Shown: positions 48,601 through 55,250 of the stretch, one piece after another
Layout of the letters: every line of letters begins with the position of its first letter
Numbering within the stretch: the stretch's first letter is position 1
Origin: Carposina sasakii
Taxonomy: Eukaryota; Arthropoda; Insecta; Lepidoptera; Carposinidae
Direction: 5' to 3'
Length of the DNA stretch: 64,000 bases
Assembly: GCA_014607495.2 (NCBI GenBank)
Contig: CP053148.1
Coordinates: 9,300,001 to 9,364,000, forward strand
The notes under the pieces: generated by a model
Told to the model about the DNA's origin: nothing
Seen by the model: only the letters and a program-made list of their open reading frames with translations
The model's database searches: none
Program-made: the position numbers and the translations under genes

Positions 48601-49366
48601 TGCCACTTCAGTCTGCTACATTTCGAGACTATGTCAGTTTGGTCTTCTGCCGGATAATCTCATTTCGGACTTTGTCCATTAGCGAGATTCCGAGCATTGA
48701 CCTTTCCATAGCTCTCTGAGTGACATGTAATCGGTGAGCCAGCCCCACCGTCAGGTTCCACGTCTCGGCTCCGTAAGTTACGGTTGGTAGAAGGCACTGA
48801 TCGAACACCTTGGTCTTGAGGCATTGTGGCAAGGATGACACAAAGATATGACGCAACTTCCCAAACGCTGCCCACCCAAGCTGCACTCTACTGGTGATTT
48901 ATTGGCTGTTAATCTAGTATAAATATATTATGTTACTCTCTTTTCAGTTAGTTATTTAGGTGTTCAACATCCCTATTGGCTGTTAATCTAGTATAAATAT
49001 ATTGTTTTTTTATCTTTTCAGTTATATAGGTGTTCAACATCCCTATTGGCTGTTAATCTAGTATAAATATATTATGTTTCTCTGTTTTCAATTAGTTATT
49101 TAGGTGTATGTGTTATTTATTATCTTATTATGTACAAACTATATTTAAATAACCTCTAAATAAAAAATCATTACACAACGTCATTTGCACTAATAGGCTA
49201 TTTGACTATGTTTTATACATATACATACATATGTTATTAAGATCACATGTTTTTTGCTTTATTAAATTTTACACTTACCAAAGCACATGCCACCAGATTT
49301 TGCACCTGATGCTGCAGGCACTGTGGTGGACAGCTTTCTGTACAAGGGACGAGCAGACCTGGCAAT
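24409..49366 (-). CDS. ACADM: Medium-chain acyl-CoA dehydrogenase, mitochondrial
   Basis: Flavoenzyme of the mitochondrial matrix. It carries out the first step of beta-oxidation of medium-chain acyl-CoAs and passes electrons to ETF. Nine exon positions were rebuilt on the minus strand: 49279-49366, 46194-46361, 45325-45425 or 29194-29294, 28699-28779, 27200-27332, 26308-26416, 25862-26002, 24995-25184 and 24409-24638. They encode about 412 aa besides the start exon, against about 420 for animal MCAD. Visible hallmarks are [13 protein letters not shown] (basic targeting peptide), [20 protein letters not shown] and WITNGG (FAD/substrate contacts), GQRASDTRG, and [10 protein letters not shown] with the catalytic base Glu. 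All junctions agree in phase except 28699 to 27332. The start-codon exon upstream of 49366 was not found. Large introns are full of transposons, the largest about 16 kb. Confidence 0.9.
24995..25184 (-). CDS. ACADM: MCAD exon H
   Basis: 190 bp. Acceptor tttaaag|, donor G|GTAACA. Encodes [20 protein letters not shown] then [20 protein letters not shown] and [20 protein letters not shown] plus VDNG. This is the C-terminal four-helix domain, whose helices frame the acyl pocket and the tetramer contact. Confidence 0.92.
25336..25536 (-). repeat. Interspersed repeat D, copy 2 (inverted)
   Basis: Reverse-complement match to the body of the 8643 and 45645 copies, with the order ...ggtaccacgc, gggtatcgtacga, tttccgggaggg, ccaaaaatcag, ggcgggttgatg. 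Lies in the MCAD intron between exons H and G. Confidence 0.5.
25694..25806 (+). mobile_element. Decayed half of the 12490-type MITE
   Basis: Matches the second half of the MITE at 12490-12753 ('acaatcttgaaaaataaa', 'atttcgagtc'), ending near 'cattacatccagtata'. Lies in the same MCAD intron. Confidence 0.5.
25862..26002 (-). CDS. ACADM: MCAD exon G
   Basis: 141 bp, 47 codons. Acceptor attttag|, donor |GTAAGC. Encodes [20 protein letters not shown] then [20 protein letters not shown] and FDKTRPS. The GQRxSDTRG motif and the DKTRP turn are both conserved in MCAD. Confidence 0.92.
26308..26416 (-). CDS. ACADM: MCAD exon F
   Basis: 109 bp. Acceptor gtacag| and donor |GTAATA. Encodes [20 protein letters not shown] then [16 protein letters not shown], the middle beta-barrel domain. 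Completes the Trp codon begun in exon E and ends in phase 0. Confidence 0.9.
26590..26800 (+). repeat. Interspersed repeat fragment
   Basis: Shares 'agcggacc', 'cgacagacg' and 'tgtcccacgcctttgaac' with the segment at 62938-63030, and a tail similar to 27455-27560. It has the appearance of a common lepidopteran repeat. It is intronic in MCAD. Confidence 0.4.
27200..27332 (-). CDS. ACADM: MCAD exon E (FAD-binding loop)
   Basis: 133 bp encoding [20 protein letters not shown] then [20 protein letters not shown] and VANW. This includes the TEPGAGSD loop and the WITNGG motif, which contact substrate and FAD in this family. The donor TG|GTTCGTATC is weak. The only nearby acceptors (tag|tag|tag|GTTCG) leave the exon in phase 1, needing one base from the previous exon. 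The acceptor has almost no pyrimidine tract and lies about 30 bp from a Helitron end at 27365. Confidence 0.85.
27365..27441 (-). mobile_element. Helitron 3' end beside MCAD exon E
   Basis: On the minus strand the sequence reads 'ggacgaagtcgcgcag' then 'ttgcgtttaCTAG' before a host T at 27364. This matches the 3' end of the Lep1-type element at 18964-19196. The Helitron thus terminates about 30 bp upstream of exon E, inside the region where its branch point and pyrimidine tract should lie. The 5' part has been overwritten by other repeats. Confidence 0.6.
27658..27723 (-). pseudogene. Collapsed copy of MCAD exon E
   Basis: Strings of exon E reappear in order (plus-strand 'gaaccagttggcaacacca', 'cacatcttc', 'aggatccat', 'cgacgt', 'cacgcaatacg') with the stretches between them deleted. 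It includes the donor-side bases outside the exon. It is followed, as the true exon is, by a Helitron 3'-end-like sequence ('gtaaacgcctgcgactt', about 27731). This suggests a local duplication of exon plus Helitron end, later decayed. Confidence 0.65.
27731..28140 (-). repeat. Helitron-like and repeat E fragments
   Basis: 27731-27840 matches Lep1-type internal sequence on the minus strand ('attatccgggataaaaagtagcc', 'aacgtgaaagagtaacaa' as separate blocks). About 28080-28130 matches repeat E ('gcgtaagactcgaccaagga'). Intronic in MCAD. Confidence 0.45.
28699..28779 (-). CDS. ACADM: MCAD exon D
   Basis: 81 bp, exactly 27 codons: [20 protein letters not shown] then LEEPLVA. Acceptor tcgcag| and canonical donor |GTGAGTAC (28691-28698). 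It ends in phase 0, which does not match exon E. A weaker GT four bases further (GTGA|GTACAT) would restore phase and add two residues. Confidence 0.9.
29194..29294 (-). CDS. ACADM: MCAD exon C, proximal version (C2)
   Basis: 101 bp, acceptor tttcag| (29295-29300) and donor A|GTGAGT (29188-29193). Encodes [20 protein letters not shown], then [13 protein letters not shown]. The sequence stays close to animal MCAD ([18 protein letters not shown], then a helix with an acyl-pocket face). It joins in phase 0 to QTPVLIAGN in the next exon. This looks like the constitutive or ancestral version. Confidence 0.9.
29737..29911 (+). mobile_element. Short Helitron, A|T insertion
   Basis: Starts TCTATAATATAAAAATGAAT after a host A and ends GGGCAATAGCTAG before a host T. 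The interior ('gctaagcgcgaatctcaaga', 'acgaggatagttcttacgga') is a frequent lepidopteran Helitron sequence. 175 bp, complete, non-autonomous. Confidence 0.7.
30903..32146 (+). pseudogene. 5'-truncated Jockey/CR1-like LINE
   Basis: Encodes an RT fragment with [20 protein letters not shown] (motif B), FADDLKIY (catalytic FADD) and the [10 protein letters not shown] thumb region to 31459. Then, one frame over, [16 protein letters not shown] to SKIKDSL (31464-31934). A one-base change in the T-run at about 31450-31456 separates the two frames. The 3' UTR ends in a TAAA-type repeat (32117-32148). It is inserted in the fold-back element exactly where the intact arm copies read 'cgtcaaaataacggtc', with a short AATAA-like duplication. 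The 5' half of ORF2 is missing. Confidence 0.85.
32181..32990 (+). repeat. 283-bp unit repeated three times
   Basis: The unit starting 'cattgacttatcgaagtggg' begins at 32181, 32464 and 32747, spaced exactly 283 bp. The copies differ by a few substitutions and A/T-run lengths. The unit corresponds to the centre-proximal part of the left arm, where it occurs once (inverted, near 30660-30870). The array therefore grew after, or by unequal pairing within, the fold-back element. Confidence 0.85.
34471..34664 (+). mobile_element. tRNA-derived SINE
   Basis: The head is tRNA-like, with an A-box-like 'tggtctagtaggtagtgacc' and a B-box 'gggttagaatccc', followed by a lepidopteran SINE body ('gagttatggatgtttctcta', 'tttagtacccacgatacaag'). 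A short ACGGC duplication flanks it (34466-34470, 34665-34669), interrupting the LINE's RNase H frame. The B-box A at the usual C position suggests age. Confidence 0.75.
34736..34992 (+). repeat. Errantivirus 5' LTR
   Basis: 257 bp, starting TGTTATAC and ending GTATAATA (near inverted ends). An AATAAA poly(A) signal lies at about 34924. Sequence is identical by eye to 43485-43741. It drives genomic transcription from its R region; no clear TATA box is visible. Confidence 0.92.
34995..35014 (+). promoter_or_regulatory. Primer binding site, tRNA-Leu
   Basis: Two bases after the LTR, 20 bases starting TGGTGGCAGCGG are complementary to the 3' end of a eukaryotic tRNA-Leu (acceptor CGCTGCC, discriminator A, CCA) as I remember it for the AAG isoacceptor. 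This would prime minus-strand DNA synthesis. Confidence 0.7.
35131..35247 (+). repeat. Three 40-bp repeats in the errantivirus leader
   Basis: Units at 35131-35167, 35168-35207 and 35208-35247 each run from gttcctgc to gcgaatc. Each contains a possible small hairpin (CGCA...TGCG or CGCAG...CTGCG; weaker in the third). They lie in the untranslated leader, the position occupied in gypsy by its repeated insulator protein sites. Their function here is unknown. Confidence 0.7.
35425..35462 (+). CDS. env: Env leader exon (signal peptide start)
   Basis: An ATG at 35425 opens 12 hydrophobic codons plus two bases, then a consensus donor |GTGAGT at 35463. The two bases pair in phase with the first base of the acceptor exon at 41600, completing a Leu codon. 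The result is a hydrophobic N-terminus ahead of the env ectodomain, which otherwise lacks any start codon before 41784. In unspliced RNA the same ATG makes a 13-codon uORF ending in TGA. This is inferred from splice signals and phase. Confidence 0.7.
35745..36731 (+). CDS. gag: Errantivirus Gag polyprotein
   Basis: 328 aa. A capsid-type helical region spans about residues 30-215. A basic, proline-rich linker follows, and one CCHC zinc knuckle, C-x2-C-x4-H-x4-C ([14 protein letters not shown], about residues 262-275), binds RNA. It forms the particle core. The ATG at 35745 follows the leader intron donor, so Gag comes from unspliced RNA. It ends in TAG at 36729-36731, just after the frameshift heptamer. 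The frame is intact. Confidence 0.9.
   Translation: MTSNLDSETTSKSIIAPPKSSTPSPDMENVSLNVLLKFIKPFDGCRDKLNPFISHCQNAYGLANKTQKPILFKYILSQLEGRAETTCNIKDFDNFDQFITFLKEQFGERKHYAHFLSELQECRQGLSEPVNQYALRVETSLAKLLTEINISIPTKKKGELSGRLAAMEDLALHTFVVGLLPRLGQIIRCREPESLNSAISFAVAEEKILTSYNKRSQPQYFNVPDKAKPLPRRDFQPRQNHFPIQQSRPDLPRNTGPNHVVCRYCKNVGHTIENCRKRQYNNSRNQFGASTSQGWQNYRSPHRNDNVARRVNAVLELEDTNEIDNLNE
36719..36758 (+). promoter_or_regulatory. -1 ribosomal frameshift site
   Basis: The heptamer TTTAAAC (36719-36725) is read T TTA AAC in the gag frame, matching the X XXY YYZ rule. The pol frame opens exactly here (its last stop is at 36716-36718) and is in -1 relative to gag. Eight bases on, GTCTCG (36734-36739) can pair with CGAGAC (36753-36758), a plausible stimulatory hairpin. 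The gag stop lies within the spacer. Confidence 0.85.
36930..37100 (+). repeat. Coding minisatellite in pol (STV repeats)
   Basis: About 170 bp made of tccactgtt and tccactgcat-type units, encoding alternating STV, TAS and related tripeptides. It sits between the frameshift site and the protease, where low-complexity linkers are tolerated. It keeps frame because unit lengths are multiples of three. Confidence 0.85.
41600..43421 (+). CDS. env: Errantivirus Env, baculovirus-F-like fusion protein
   Basis: Main env exon, preceded by an acceptor ttctatttcag| (41589-41599). The frame is open from 41601. Its first ATG in frame is only at 41784, which would lack a signal peptide; the leader exon at 35425 supplies one (total 619 aa). 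Upstream of that ATG it reads [20 protein letters not shown], conserved near the N-terminus of this family. A furin-type site RNKR (41898-41909) is followed by a hydrophobic, fusion-peptide-like segment. A membrane anchor of Ile/Phe-rich residues lies at 43212-43275, then a basic cytoplasmic tail. This type of protein mediates membrane fusion. The frame is intact. Confidence 0.88.
43476..43484 (+). promoter_or_regulatory. Polypurine-tract-like run before 3' LTR
   Basis: The G-rich run gcggggggtt immediately precedes the 3' LTR, the position of the plus-strand primer. It is short and interrupted by c and t, so the exact limits are uncertain. Confidence 0.5.
43485..43741 (+). repeat. Errantivirus 3' LTR
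   Basis: 257 bp, identical by eye to the 5' LTR, followed by the GTAC duplication and the resumed LINE frame. Confidence 0.92.
44261..45000 (+). repeat. CGCAGTCGGGT-ended repeat (family C), copy 2
   Basis: Begins with an inverted repeat: arm 44261-44345 (with 'tcgactgcgtaaaaaagaac') pairs with 44455-44540 (with 'gttcttttttacgcagtcgg'). Between them lie the 'gtaacataacaactgaacag' and 'ctagaccaccggacat' blocks. The common body then runs to 'acgcagtagagtaaaaac'. It lies between the LINE and the right end of the hAT-like element. Confidence 0.6.
45325..45425 (-). CDS. ACADM: MCAD exon C, distal version (C1)
   Basis: 101 bp with acceptor cttcgcag| and donor |GTGAGC. It starts with two bases that complete the Gly codon and ends in phase 0. 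Encodes [20 protein letters not shown], then [13 protein letters not shown], with no stop. It aligns to the same MCAD segment as exon 29194-29294 and has identical length and phases, so the two can replace each other but not be used together. The second half ([10 protein letters not shown]) diverges from the usual QTAIEGNSLG. It is either a mutually exclusive exon or the remnant of an exon duplication. Confidence 0.75.
45645..45905 (+). repeat. Interspersed repeat D, copy 3
   Basis: Close match to 8658-8925 ('gcagtccactgctagacgta', 'ggcgggttagtgaccgcagt', 'gcgctgctgcccacctcccg'). Located in the MCAD intron between exons C1 and B region. Confidence 0.55.
46054..46128 (+). pseudogene. Fragment of the 15.96-kb RT element
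   Basis: One frame reads [18 protein letters not shown], matching LGQRISIAIQRGNAAS at the C-terminus of the element at 15955-17606. It lies 66 bp from MCAD exon B, intronic. Confidence 0.65.
46194..46361 (-). CDS. ACADM: MCAD exon B (N-terminal helical domain)
   Basis: 168 bp. Acceptor ctgcag| (46362-46367), donor G|GTACTG (46188-46193). Encodes [20 protein letters not shown] then [16 protein letters not shown] and the [18 protein letters not shown] segment, which align without gaps to the MCAD N-terminal alpha domain. It ends one base into the Gly codon completed by either version of exon C. Confidence 0.9.
46812..47773. mobile_element. TIR element, 962 bp, TA-type flanks
   Basis: Ends TTTTTGGTAGATTACCCGAC and its near complement (right end GTCGGATAATCTACCAAAAA) with TA on both sides. 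The inverted ends extend about 55 bp through 'caaattcgaatgaacattaaaaagcg'-type sequence. The AT-rich interior has no transposase, so it is probably a mariner-type non-autonomous element. It lies in the MCAD intron between exons A and B. Confidence 0.7.
47774..48440. other. No recognised gene (MCAD intron)
   Basis: No exon or repeat recognised beyond general AT richness. Confidence 0.4.
48440..48890 (-). pseudogene. RTE-clade LINE C-terminal remnant
   Basis: The minus-strand frame reads [60 protein letters not shown] and [17 protein letters not shown]. This is the characteristic post-RT region of RTE-type LINEs in insects. Beyond 48629 the frame is lost but nucleotide similarity continues. 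It is truncated at both sides and intronic in MCAD (same strand). Confidence 0.8.
48900..49105 (+). repeat. Three tandem copies of a ~72-bp unit
   Basis: The unit 'tattggctgttaatctagta' starts at 48900, 48974 and 49044 and runs through 'aggtgttcaacatccc'. Copies differ by small indels in T-runs. It is intronic, about 175 bp from MCAD exon A. Confidence 0.85.
49279..49366 (-). CDS. ACADM: MCAD exon A (targeting peptide)
   Basis: Acceptor tttag| at 49367-49368 and donor G|GTAAGTG at 49272-49278. It encodes 29 codons plus one base, starting [20 protein letters not shown]. This arginine- and serine-rich, acid-free stretch is what a mitochondrial presequence looks like. It begins in phase 0, so the preceding exon with the ATG must end on a whole codon; I found none that fits. 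Confidence 0.85.
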
Positions 49367-49573
49367 CTAAACGTAAAGCAATTTTAGATGAATAATATAT
49401 TCTGTGCATTTGCGAACAGGGTTCGAAGTGATAATTATCATCATTTGATTAATATTATAAAAATCAAACACTAAAATAATCTAAGTTAATTTAGGTATCC
49501 AACAGTGATAGACATTATAAAACGTTTGACTAATGAGAATAGTGTGAATTTCTTTTCTTTACATACTTTTTTA

Positions 49574-50010
49574 CTTTTTAACCGACTTCAAAAAAAGGAG
49601 GAGGTTCTCAATTCGTCTGTATGTATAATATTTTTTTTTATGTATGTTCACCGATATTTCCGTCAATTATAAACGGATTTCAAAAATTTTTTTTGGTTGG
49701 ATAGAGTTCACTGAGGTGGTCCCATTTTCACCAGGTCAGGATCTGATGATGGGATCCAGGAGAAATCTAGGGCAACCACCGAAAATTGTATGCTGGTATG
49801 GTGCTTTTGTTATTCATGTCTTTCAGGTATATGCTTCAGGGTGTCAACATATGCTGCTGTGCTGAATGAAGCTACAGAACTCCTTAACGGTTAGGAGTTG
49901 GGAGTACTGCAATTGGTCAATGGAAACTCTAACGTGTTACTTGAATCAACATCTGATGCTGCTGTGCTGATGATGAAGCTACAGAACTCCTTAACGGTTA
50001 GGAGTCATTT
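49574..50010 (+). repeat. Lepidopteran repeat with internal duplication
   Basis: Begins 'ttaaccgacttcaaaaaaag' and 'gaggttctcaattcgtctgt', a very common insect repeat start, and continues to 'gatctgatgatgggatccag'. A ~120-bp stretch containing 'gctacagaactccttaacgg' is duplicated (near 49870 and 49978). Confidence 0.55.
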
Positions 50011-50015
50011 ATAGA

Positions 50016-50945
50016 AAGATTTCAAGAAGTAAAATAGCAAATCAGCTAGGATAATTATCAAGATAATTATCCAAAAAAATATTTATCTTGATAATTTCAA
50101 ACCCTGATTAGCAAAATTATCAAAATAATTGTAAGAAATCCGATGCATGGTCAAGCTAGCACATTTACTGCAATTGGTCGATGGAAACTATACAGGGTGT
50201 CTTAACGAAGGGTACGTACTCTATACATTTTTTATGCTGAATTACTTGATCTGGCGAAATGTGTCTACTACATAGACAGATCTCGTGAAAGCTACGCGCG
50301 TCTATGTGCATGTTGGACAATAAAAGACACTAGGTATGCTTCCATGGAACGTGATGATGAGGAGATTATGTAGTTTTCGGGAACGTTAACGACTGTATAA
50401 ACTAGCATCTATTTAAGTCCACAGTATTAACACAACTAAAAATCGAGAAATAAACTGACTATGTTGCGATAAATAACGTAACCGTCAGTCGGTGCCAGCC
50501 AAACAAATAAATGTAATTAAGAAAACTGGCGCCAAGAATAGGAAATTGCATTAACGCTGCCTACTACACCGTATTGTATTTTGCTAGCCGCGCGCGTCCA
50601 TCACACAACAGACTACGTTACCTAGGCTATCCAAAAAATAAGTGGTACTTTGTTAAAGTATTAGGTATTAAGTTGTAGAGATGTATTAAGGTTACGTTAT
50701 TTATCGCTCACAGTTTATGTTTGACACCATTGAATTGTATTTTTTACATTCTTTGCTGTTTATTTAATGCCGAAAAAGTTAGACCCTCTTTGTGATAAAT
50801 ATATTATCATTTATATAAAGAAGATTTCAAGAAGTAAAATAGCAAATCAGCTAGGATAATTATCAAGATAATTATCAAAAAATATTTATCTTGATAATTT
50901 CAAACCCTGATTAGCAAAATTATCAAAATAATTGTAAGAAATCCT
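50016..50945 (+). repeat. Pair of ~125-bp direct repeats
   Basis: 'agatttcaagaagtaaaata' starts 125 bp of near-identical sequence at about 50018-50142 and again at about 50823-50945. The two differ mainly by a few bases in an A-run. About 680 bp separates them and includes TACAGGATG copy 6. Confidence 0.8.
50191..50397 (+). mobile_element. TACAGGATG-ended element, copy 6 (shrunken)
   Basis: Starts tacagggtg and ends gactgta. It retains 'cttaacgaagggtacgtact', 'ctacgcgcgtctatgtgcat' and 'tagttttcgggaacgtta' with large internal deletions (207 bp versus about 379). Confidence 0.65.
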
Positions 50946-51267
50946 TCAGATAGCACATTTTATTTAGTCAGTTCTAATAATTTTTTTACTGAAAATTCTG
51001 ACACTACCAAAGTTTGGTGTTAAACTATAGGTATAACTTGACTGCTGTACCCAGCTGTGTATGTTGTGTCCGAGTAATTTGTGTGCTGAAGCCCTATAAT
51101 GACTAGTCACACATTTTGTACTGTGGACATGGAATTTAGAATGTTGGCGTTGTCACCATTTTGTTACAAAACTATGCCATTTTAAGTAATCAAAAGAGGA
51201 TCGCCTGTGGCTCTCTTTTTTTTAAATTTGCAGATTAATGCAATTCCTACTTACTTTGATGGTGACT
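50398..51267. other. No recognised gene
   Basis: Apart from the second 125-bp repeat, nothing recognised. It should lie in the 5' intron or upstream region of MCAD. Confidence 0.4.
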
Positions 51268-51923
51268 AAGGTTGCGTTCACTTTTAGGTGAAAAAGGAAT
51301 GAAAGTGAAAAAAGAACGCCTCTTCGATCTATTATTGTTTTTTTTTTCACTTTGTCCTTCATAAATGAGTTAATTTTTACTCTGACAGGAGTAATAACCC
51401 TCCTAGAAATGTCAAAAAATTTACTTGGTGACAAACCTTGAGGATATTTACCCAGCTAAAGTGGTTCAATTTTTCGTTCTTTTCGTTCAATCATTAATGG
51501 ATCATATATAAGCAAACAGTAGGTACCTATGAGCCGCATAGTTACATGACACAGGCCGGACGATTTATAAAAACCATAAAAACCGGAATTTTCCTGACAT
51601 AGGTATAAAAAAATAAATCAGAAAGAATACAGGTTATGGCATTGAATTTCATTCAGGGATTTATTTATTTATTCTATTTAAGTACATTACAAAACAACAT
51701 CAACGACCCACAAAACTGCTTGCATCATTTGACTGTTGCTTAGATGCCTACTGCTGTTTTAATTTACTTTTGTGTTATACTTACTTTATTGGTTTATTAT
51801 AATCATTGCCATTTATCATATTAACCGAATTTAATGGATCATATTGCAAGTTGGCAGTAATAAGGAGAATTTTTGTCAAATATCGCCTAGTGAATTACCT
51901 TGTAAAAGTGAATGCAACCTTGA
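51268..51923. mobile_element. Possible TIR element
   Basis: 'aaggttgcgttcacttttag' near 51268 and 'gtaaaagtgaatgcaacctt' near 51904 are inverted with mismatches. No clear target-site duplication was found and no protein is encoded, so this is tentative. Confidence 0.35.
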
Positions 51924-52734
51924 TTGTCAATAAAAAAAAGTAAAATTTCAAGTGTGAATCCATAGGTGTCTAAATAAATTAGGCCCTGAATCGTTAATTT
52001 ATGTACTGCAAAAACTGCAAGCAGAAAACACTGACTGTTCATTGTTACCTTGGTATGAAAACCTATAACTTTTGTACTTCCTACCATAATACATAATCGA
52101 AAATAGGTTCATACAATACATACTTGTTTTACTAGATAATATAGATTATGTAATAGAAATAATATCAAAACATAAAACAATATAATAGCAAGCAGTATAA
52201 AGTCCGCGACGTGAACTTTGGACTCTGCTGTAACATCAGGATTAGAAATTATAATCCAAACGCCGTATTACACTTCGAATTAAACATCTTCAGTATGTAT
52301 ATATTGATTTAATTATAAAAAGCCATAATAATTTGCAAAACAACATAATTTGCAAAAAGTTTGATCGCGTAAACAAGTAGTTTACTACAGACAATTTTTA
52401 ATAAAATAAACAAGATTGGTACATACTTGTGTAATTGGATTCATATTGGAGATTTATTTGGTTAAATCACTATAATTAATGAATCTAGTATCAAATTACT
52501 TTAATGAATTGTAATTATAAATAGGTACATCTAGCAGCCACTCCAACAACTTGGTCGAACTCGAACGAAAAACAAAAATCACAGACTAAGTAGAGACGCT
52601 AACGCAACAGATGGATTTCTTCTATACATTTGGATTGAACCACGAGTAGTATTCAGAGAACAAAATCTATGGTCCATACAAACTGTTAGAGCAATTTACC
52701 GGCTGACGCAAATTTGACGTTTCTTTCTTATATT
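51924..52734. other. No recognised gene
   Basis: AT-rich. The missing first exon of MCAD could lie here or nearby, but no phase-0 exon with an ATG and a good donor could be identified. Confidence 0.35.
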
Positions 52735-54487
52735 TAGTTTATCCCGAAGGAAAGGCAAGGGGAACTAAGCCCATACAGCCTATGATGGATGATATTGATG
52801 ATGATGACTGGAAACGTCGGGAAAATTTTCAAGAATGGGTGTAAAATTAGTAAAGATCAAAAATAATTGCAGAAACAACTCACATTGGGCCCATGAAGAG
52901 ATCGTAATCCGGCTAAAGATTTACATAGGTTACCTGCATATAAAACCATGCACACGCACTAGATTCACATCACAAGTAAACAAAATATAACTTATCTACC
53001 AGAAAACATCACCTTACGGACACATGCAAGCCATTTACAAATAAATTTTGATTTTCACAAGAAAATTATACCCGCTCCCAGGGATTTGGTATCTCCTCTT
53101 ATAATGGATTCCAAGCTCTGAACAAGAAATTGAAACATGAAAAAATGACAGCCTCCCCCCCTTGTTTTCCCACAAGGGATCCCTTACACTGCAAAAAAAT
53201 ACCCTATAATGTAAGTAAAGACGTTGAAAAGGCATAAATATAATTTTATAATGAAAAACTTGGATTCGTTTTGAAAATGTTTAACATATTTAATAGAGTA
53301 ATTAAATTTTTATTTTATTTTATTTTACAGTTTCAGGAAGCACCATACAGACTATTTATAATTAAACTATAGTTAATGTAATAGTGACAATAGATATTGC
53401 AATGAGAATGTGGGTAAATAAATTAAACACAATAACTTCAGGTTCATACTTACTTAGAAGCATTATGAGGGGCTGAAGTGTAGCAGCTACGGTAGGACAT
53501 TCGCTTACACCATCTATCTGTTTGCCACGTTATTTTAACTTGTACTGTAACAATCCTGATAACACATCATTCAATGAATAATAACTTATTTAATATTACC
53601 GTGTTTTTAACAACAAAGCATTGGGAAGTAACAATTTATTCCCCGTGTGTTGTCTTAAGCAACAATATGATAGCGATGTAATAAACAACATCTCGGATAC
53701 TCAGAGGCGTCAACTCTGATTATCGCTAAAGGAACTGAAAAAGAATAATTTTGTTTATTGTTTTATTTATTACTGTTAGCATGCTCTGGCTGTATGTAAT
53801 AGAAAAACGTTATAGTTTTAAATAAATCATAATACTTTTTTTTTCAACATTCTGGGATAAACATTTAAATAAGGTTATGTTATTTACATTGCTTTCTTAA
53901 AATTTGGCAATAAATAAAATCAATAAAATACCCGCTCAGTACATGGTGGTGACGAGCCTTAGGGAATATGAGACATAGTAGGTAAAAATGATTTTTATGC
54001 GTCGCCTCAGAAAATAACTAGAGCAATATAAATCACTTTTTTAGCTCTGTGGACCATGGTCTGTCTGTCTATTATATGGATTGACCTTGGTAAATTTCGG
54101 AAAATAATTCGAACTGTCGGGATCACAACAATCACACACAATGGAAGGAAACGGGTGTACTTAAAGTGTCTTGTGAAAATCAAAATTTATTTGTAGATGG
54201 CATGCATGCATCTTGCATGTGTCCGTAAAGTGATGTTTTCTGGTAGATAAGTCATATTTTGTTTACTTGTGATGTGAATCTAGTGCGTGTGCATGGTTTT
54301 ATATGCGGGTAATCTAAGTAATTAATTAATAGTAATAGTATGTAACTAATTTTACACCTATTCTTGAGGATTTTCATGACGTTTCCATTCATCATCATCA
54401 AATCATCGATCTTAATTCAGAAATCATCTATTAAAGACAATGGCTGTATGGGCTTAGTTCCCCTTGCAGTTCCTTTGGGATAAACTA
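52735..54487. mobile_element. Long-inverted-repeat element between MCAD and RN-tre
   Basis: Arms of about 330 bp (52735-53066 and about 54166-54487) are reverse complements with scattered differences. Shared blocks are 'ggggaactaagcccatacag', 'catgcacacgcactagattc', 'gtaaacaaaatataactta' and 'gacacatgcaag'. Outer ends read TAGTTTATCCC and GGGATAAACTA. The 1.1-kb centre shows no transposase. No certain target-site duplication was found. Confidence 0.7.
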
Positions 54488-55223
54488 ATTAAAAAAAAAA
54501 AACAGAATTGTTCGGCAGTGGTGACAACTTAGGGGTTTTACCCCTAAATTTAGGGGAAATAAAGACAACTAGGGGGAATTTTAGGGGCAACATTTTTTTT
54601 AAAGTTTTTTTTAGGGGTGCAACGACTTAACGTGTATTGTCCGTTTCACAGAGTAGTTCCGATGGTGATGATGACGCTAATTACTATGTGTATGACCACA
54701 TTTTCTGTGTCACTGCATACTATGAAACGGACGCAATCCTACTAGCTCATGAGCTAAAGTTGGAATTTAGTGGTTTTTAGGGTTAAAATTAAAAAATCTT
54801 GGGGGTAACATTGGTTGTGGGTTGGCGACACTGATTTTCGGTGTTTCCGTCCTTGTTGGTTGGCAGTTGATTGAAATGAAAGAGGGCGTTTTTAATATTT
54901 CGCCAATTGTTCATTAGGTAATATTAATAATTTTAGTTCAGATAGTACTCCTACTTGTTTTGGCTATAAATCGGCAATAACTTTAATGGTGATAAAATGC
55001 TCATTTACACTTCTCGGCGTTAAGAAAGGTGACATGAGAGGTATGTCATACAAATTTACACTTTAGCGTCAAATAGTAGGATATCTTCTTTAGAAATGTG
55101 TTAAAATGATGAGAAAATTAATTTGTGATATCGTAAATGCTTAAAGGTCTGATTTGTTTATTACTGTTTTCATTTAACTATCGGTTTAAAGGTTGGGTCG
55201 AGAGTAGGGCGCGGAGTTTCGTT
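54488..55223. promoter_or_regulatory. Upstream region of RN-tre
   Basis: Contains taggggt-rich sequence (54528-54600) and the presumed promoter and 5' UTR of the plus-strand gene. CpG content rises near 55195-55245. No TATA box was convincing. The MCAD start may be driven from the same interval in the other direction. Confidence 0.4.
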
Positions 55224-55250
55224 ATGTGGCACAGTCAAGCCGTGTTATGA
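55224..55250 (+). CDS. uORF overlapping the RN-tre start
   Basis: ATG at 55224 opens eight codons (MWHSQAVL) and stops at TGA 55248-55250, overlapping the main ATG (55247) as ATGA. It could lower translation of RN-tre or allow reinitiation. Whether it is in the mRNA depends on the transcription start, which is unknown. Confidence 0.45.
   Translation: MWHSQAVL

Noticed and set aside
53456..53540. Minus-strand ATG followed by GTAAGT as MCAD exon 1
   Set aside because: The possible exons end in phase 1 or 2, whereas exon A needs phase 0; it also lies inside the long-inverted-repeat element.
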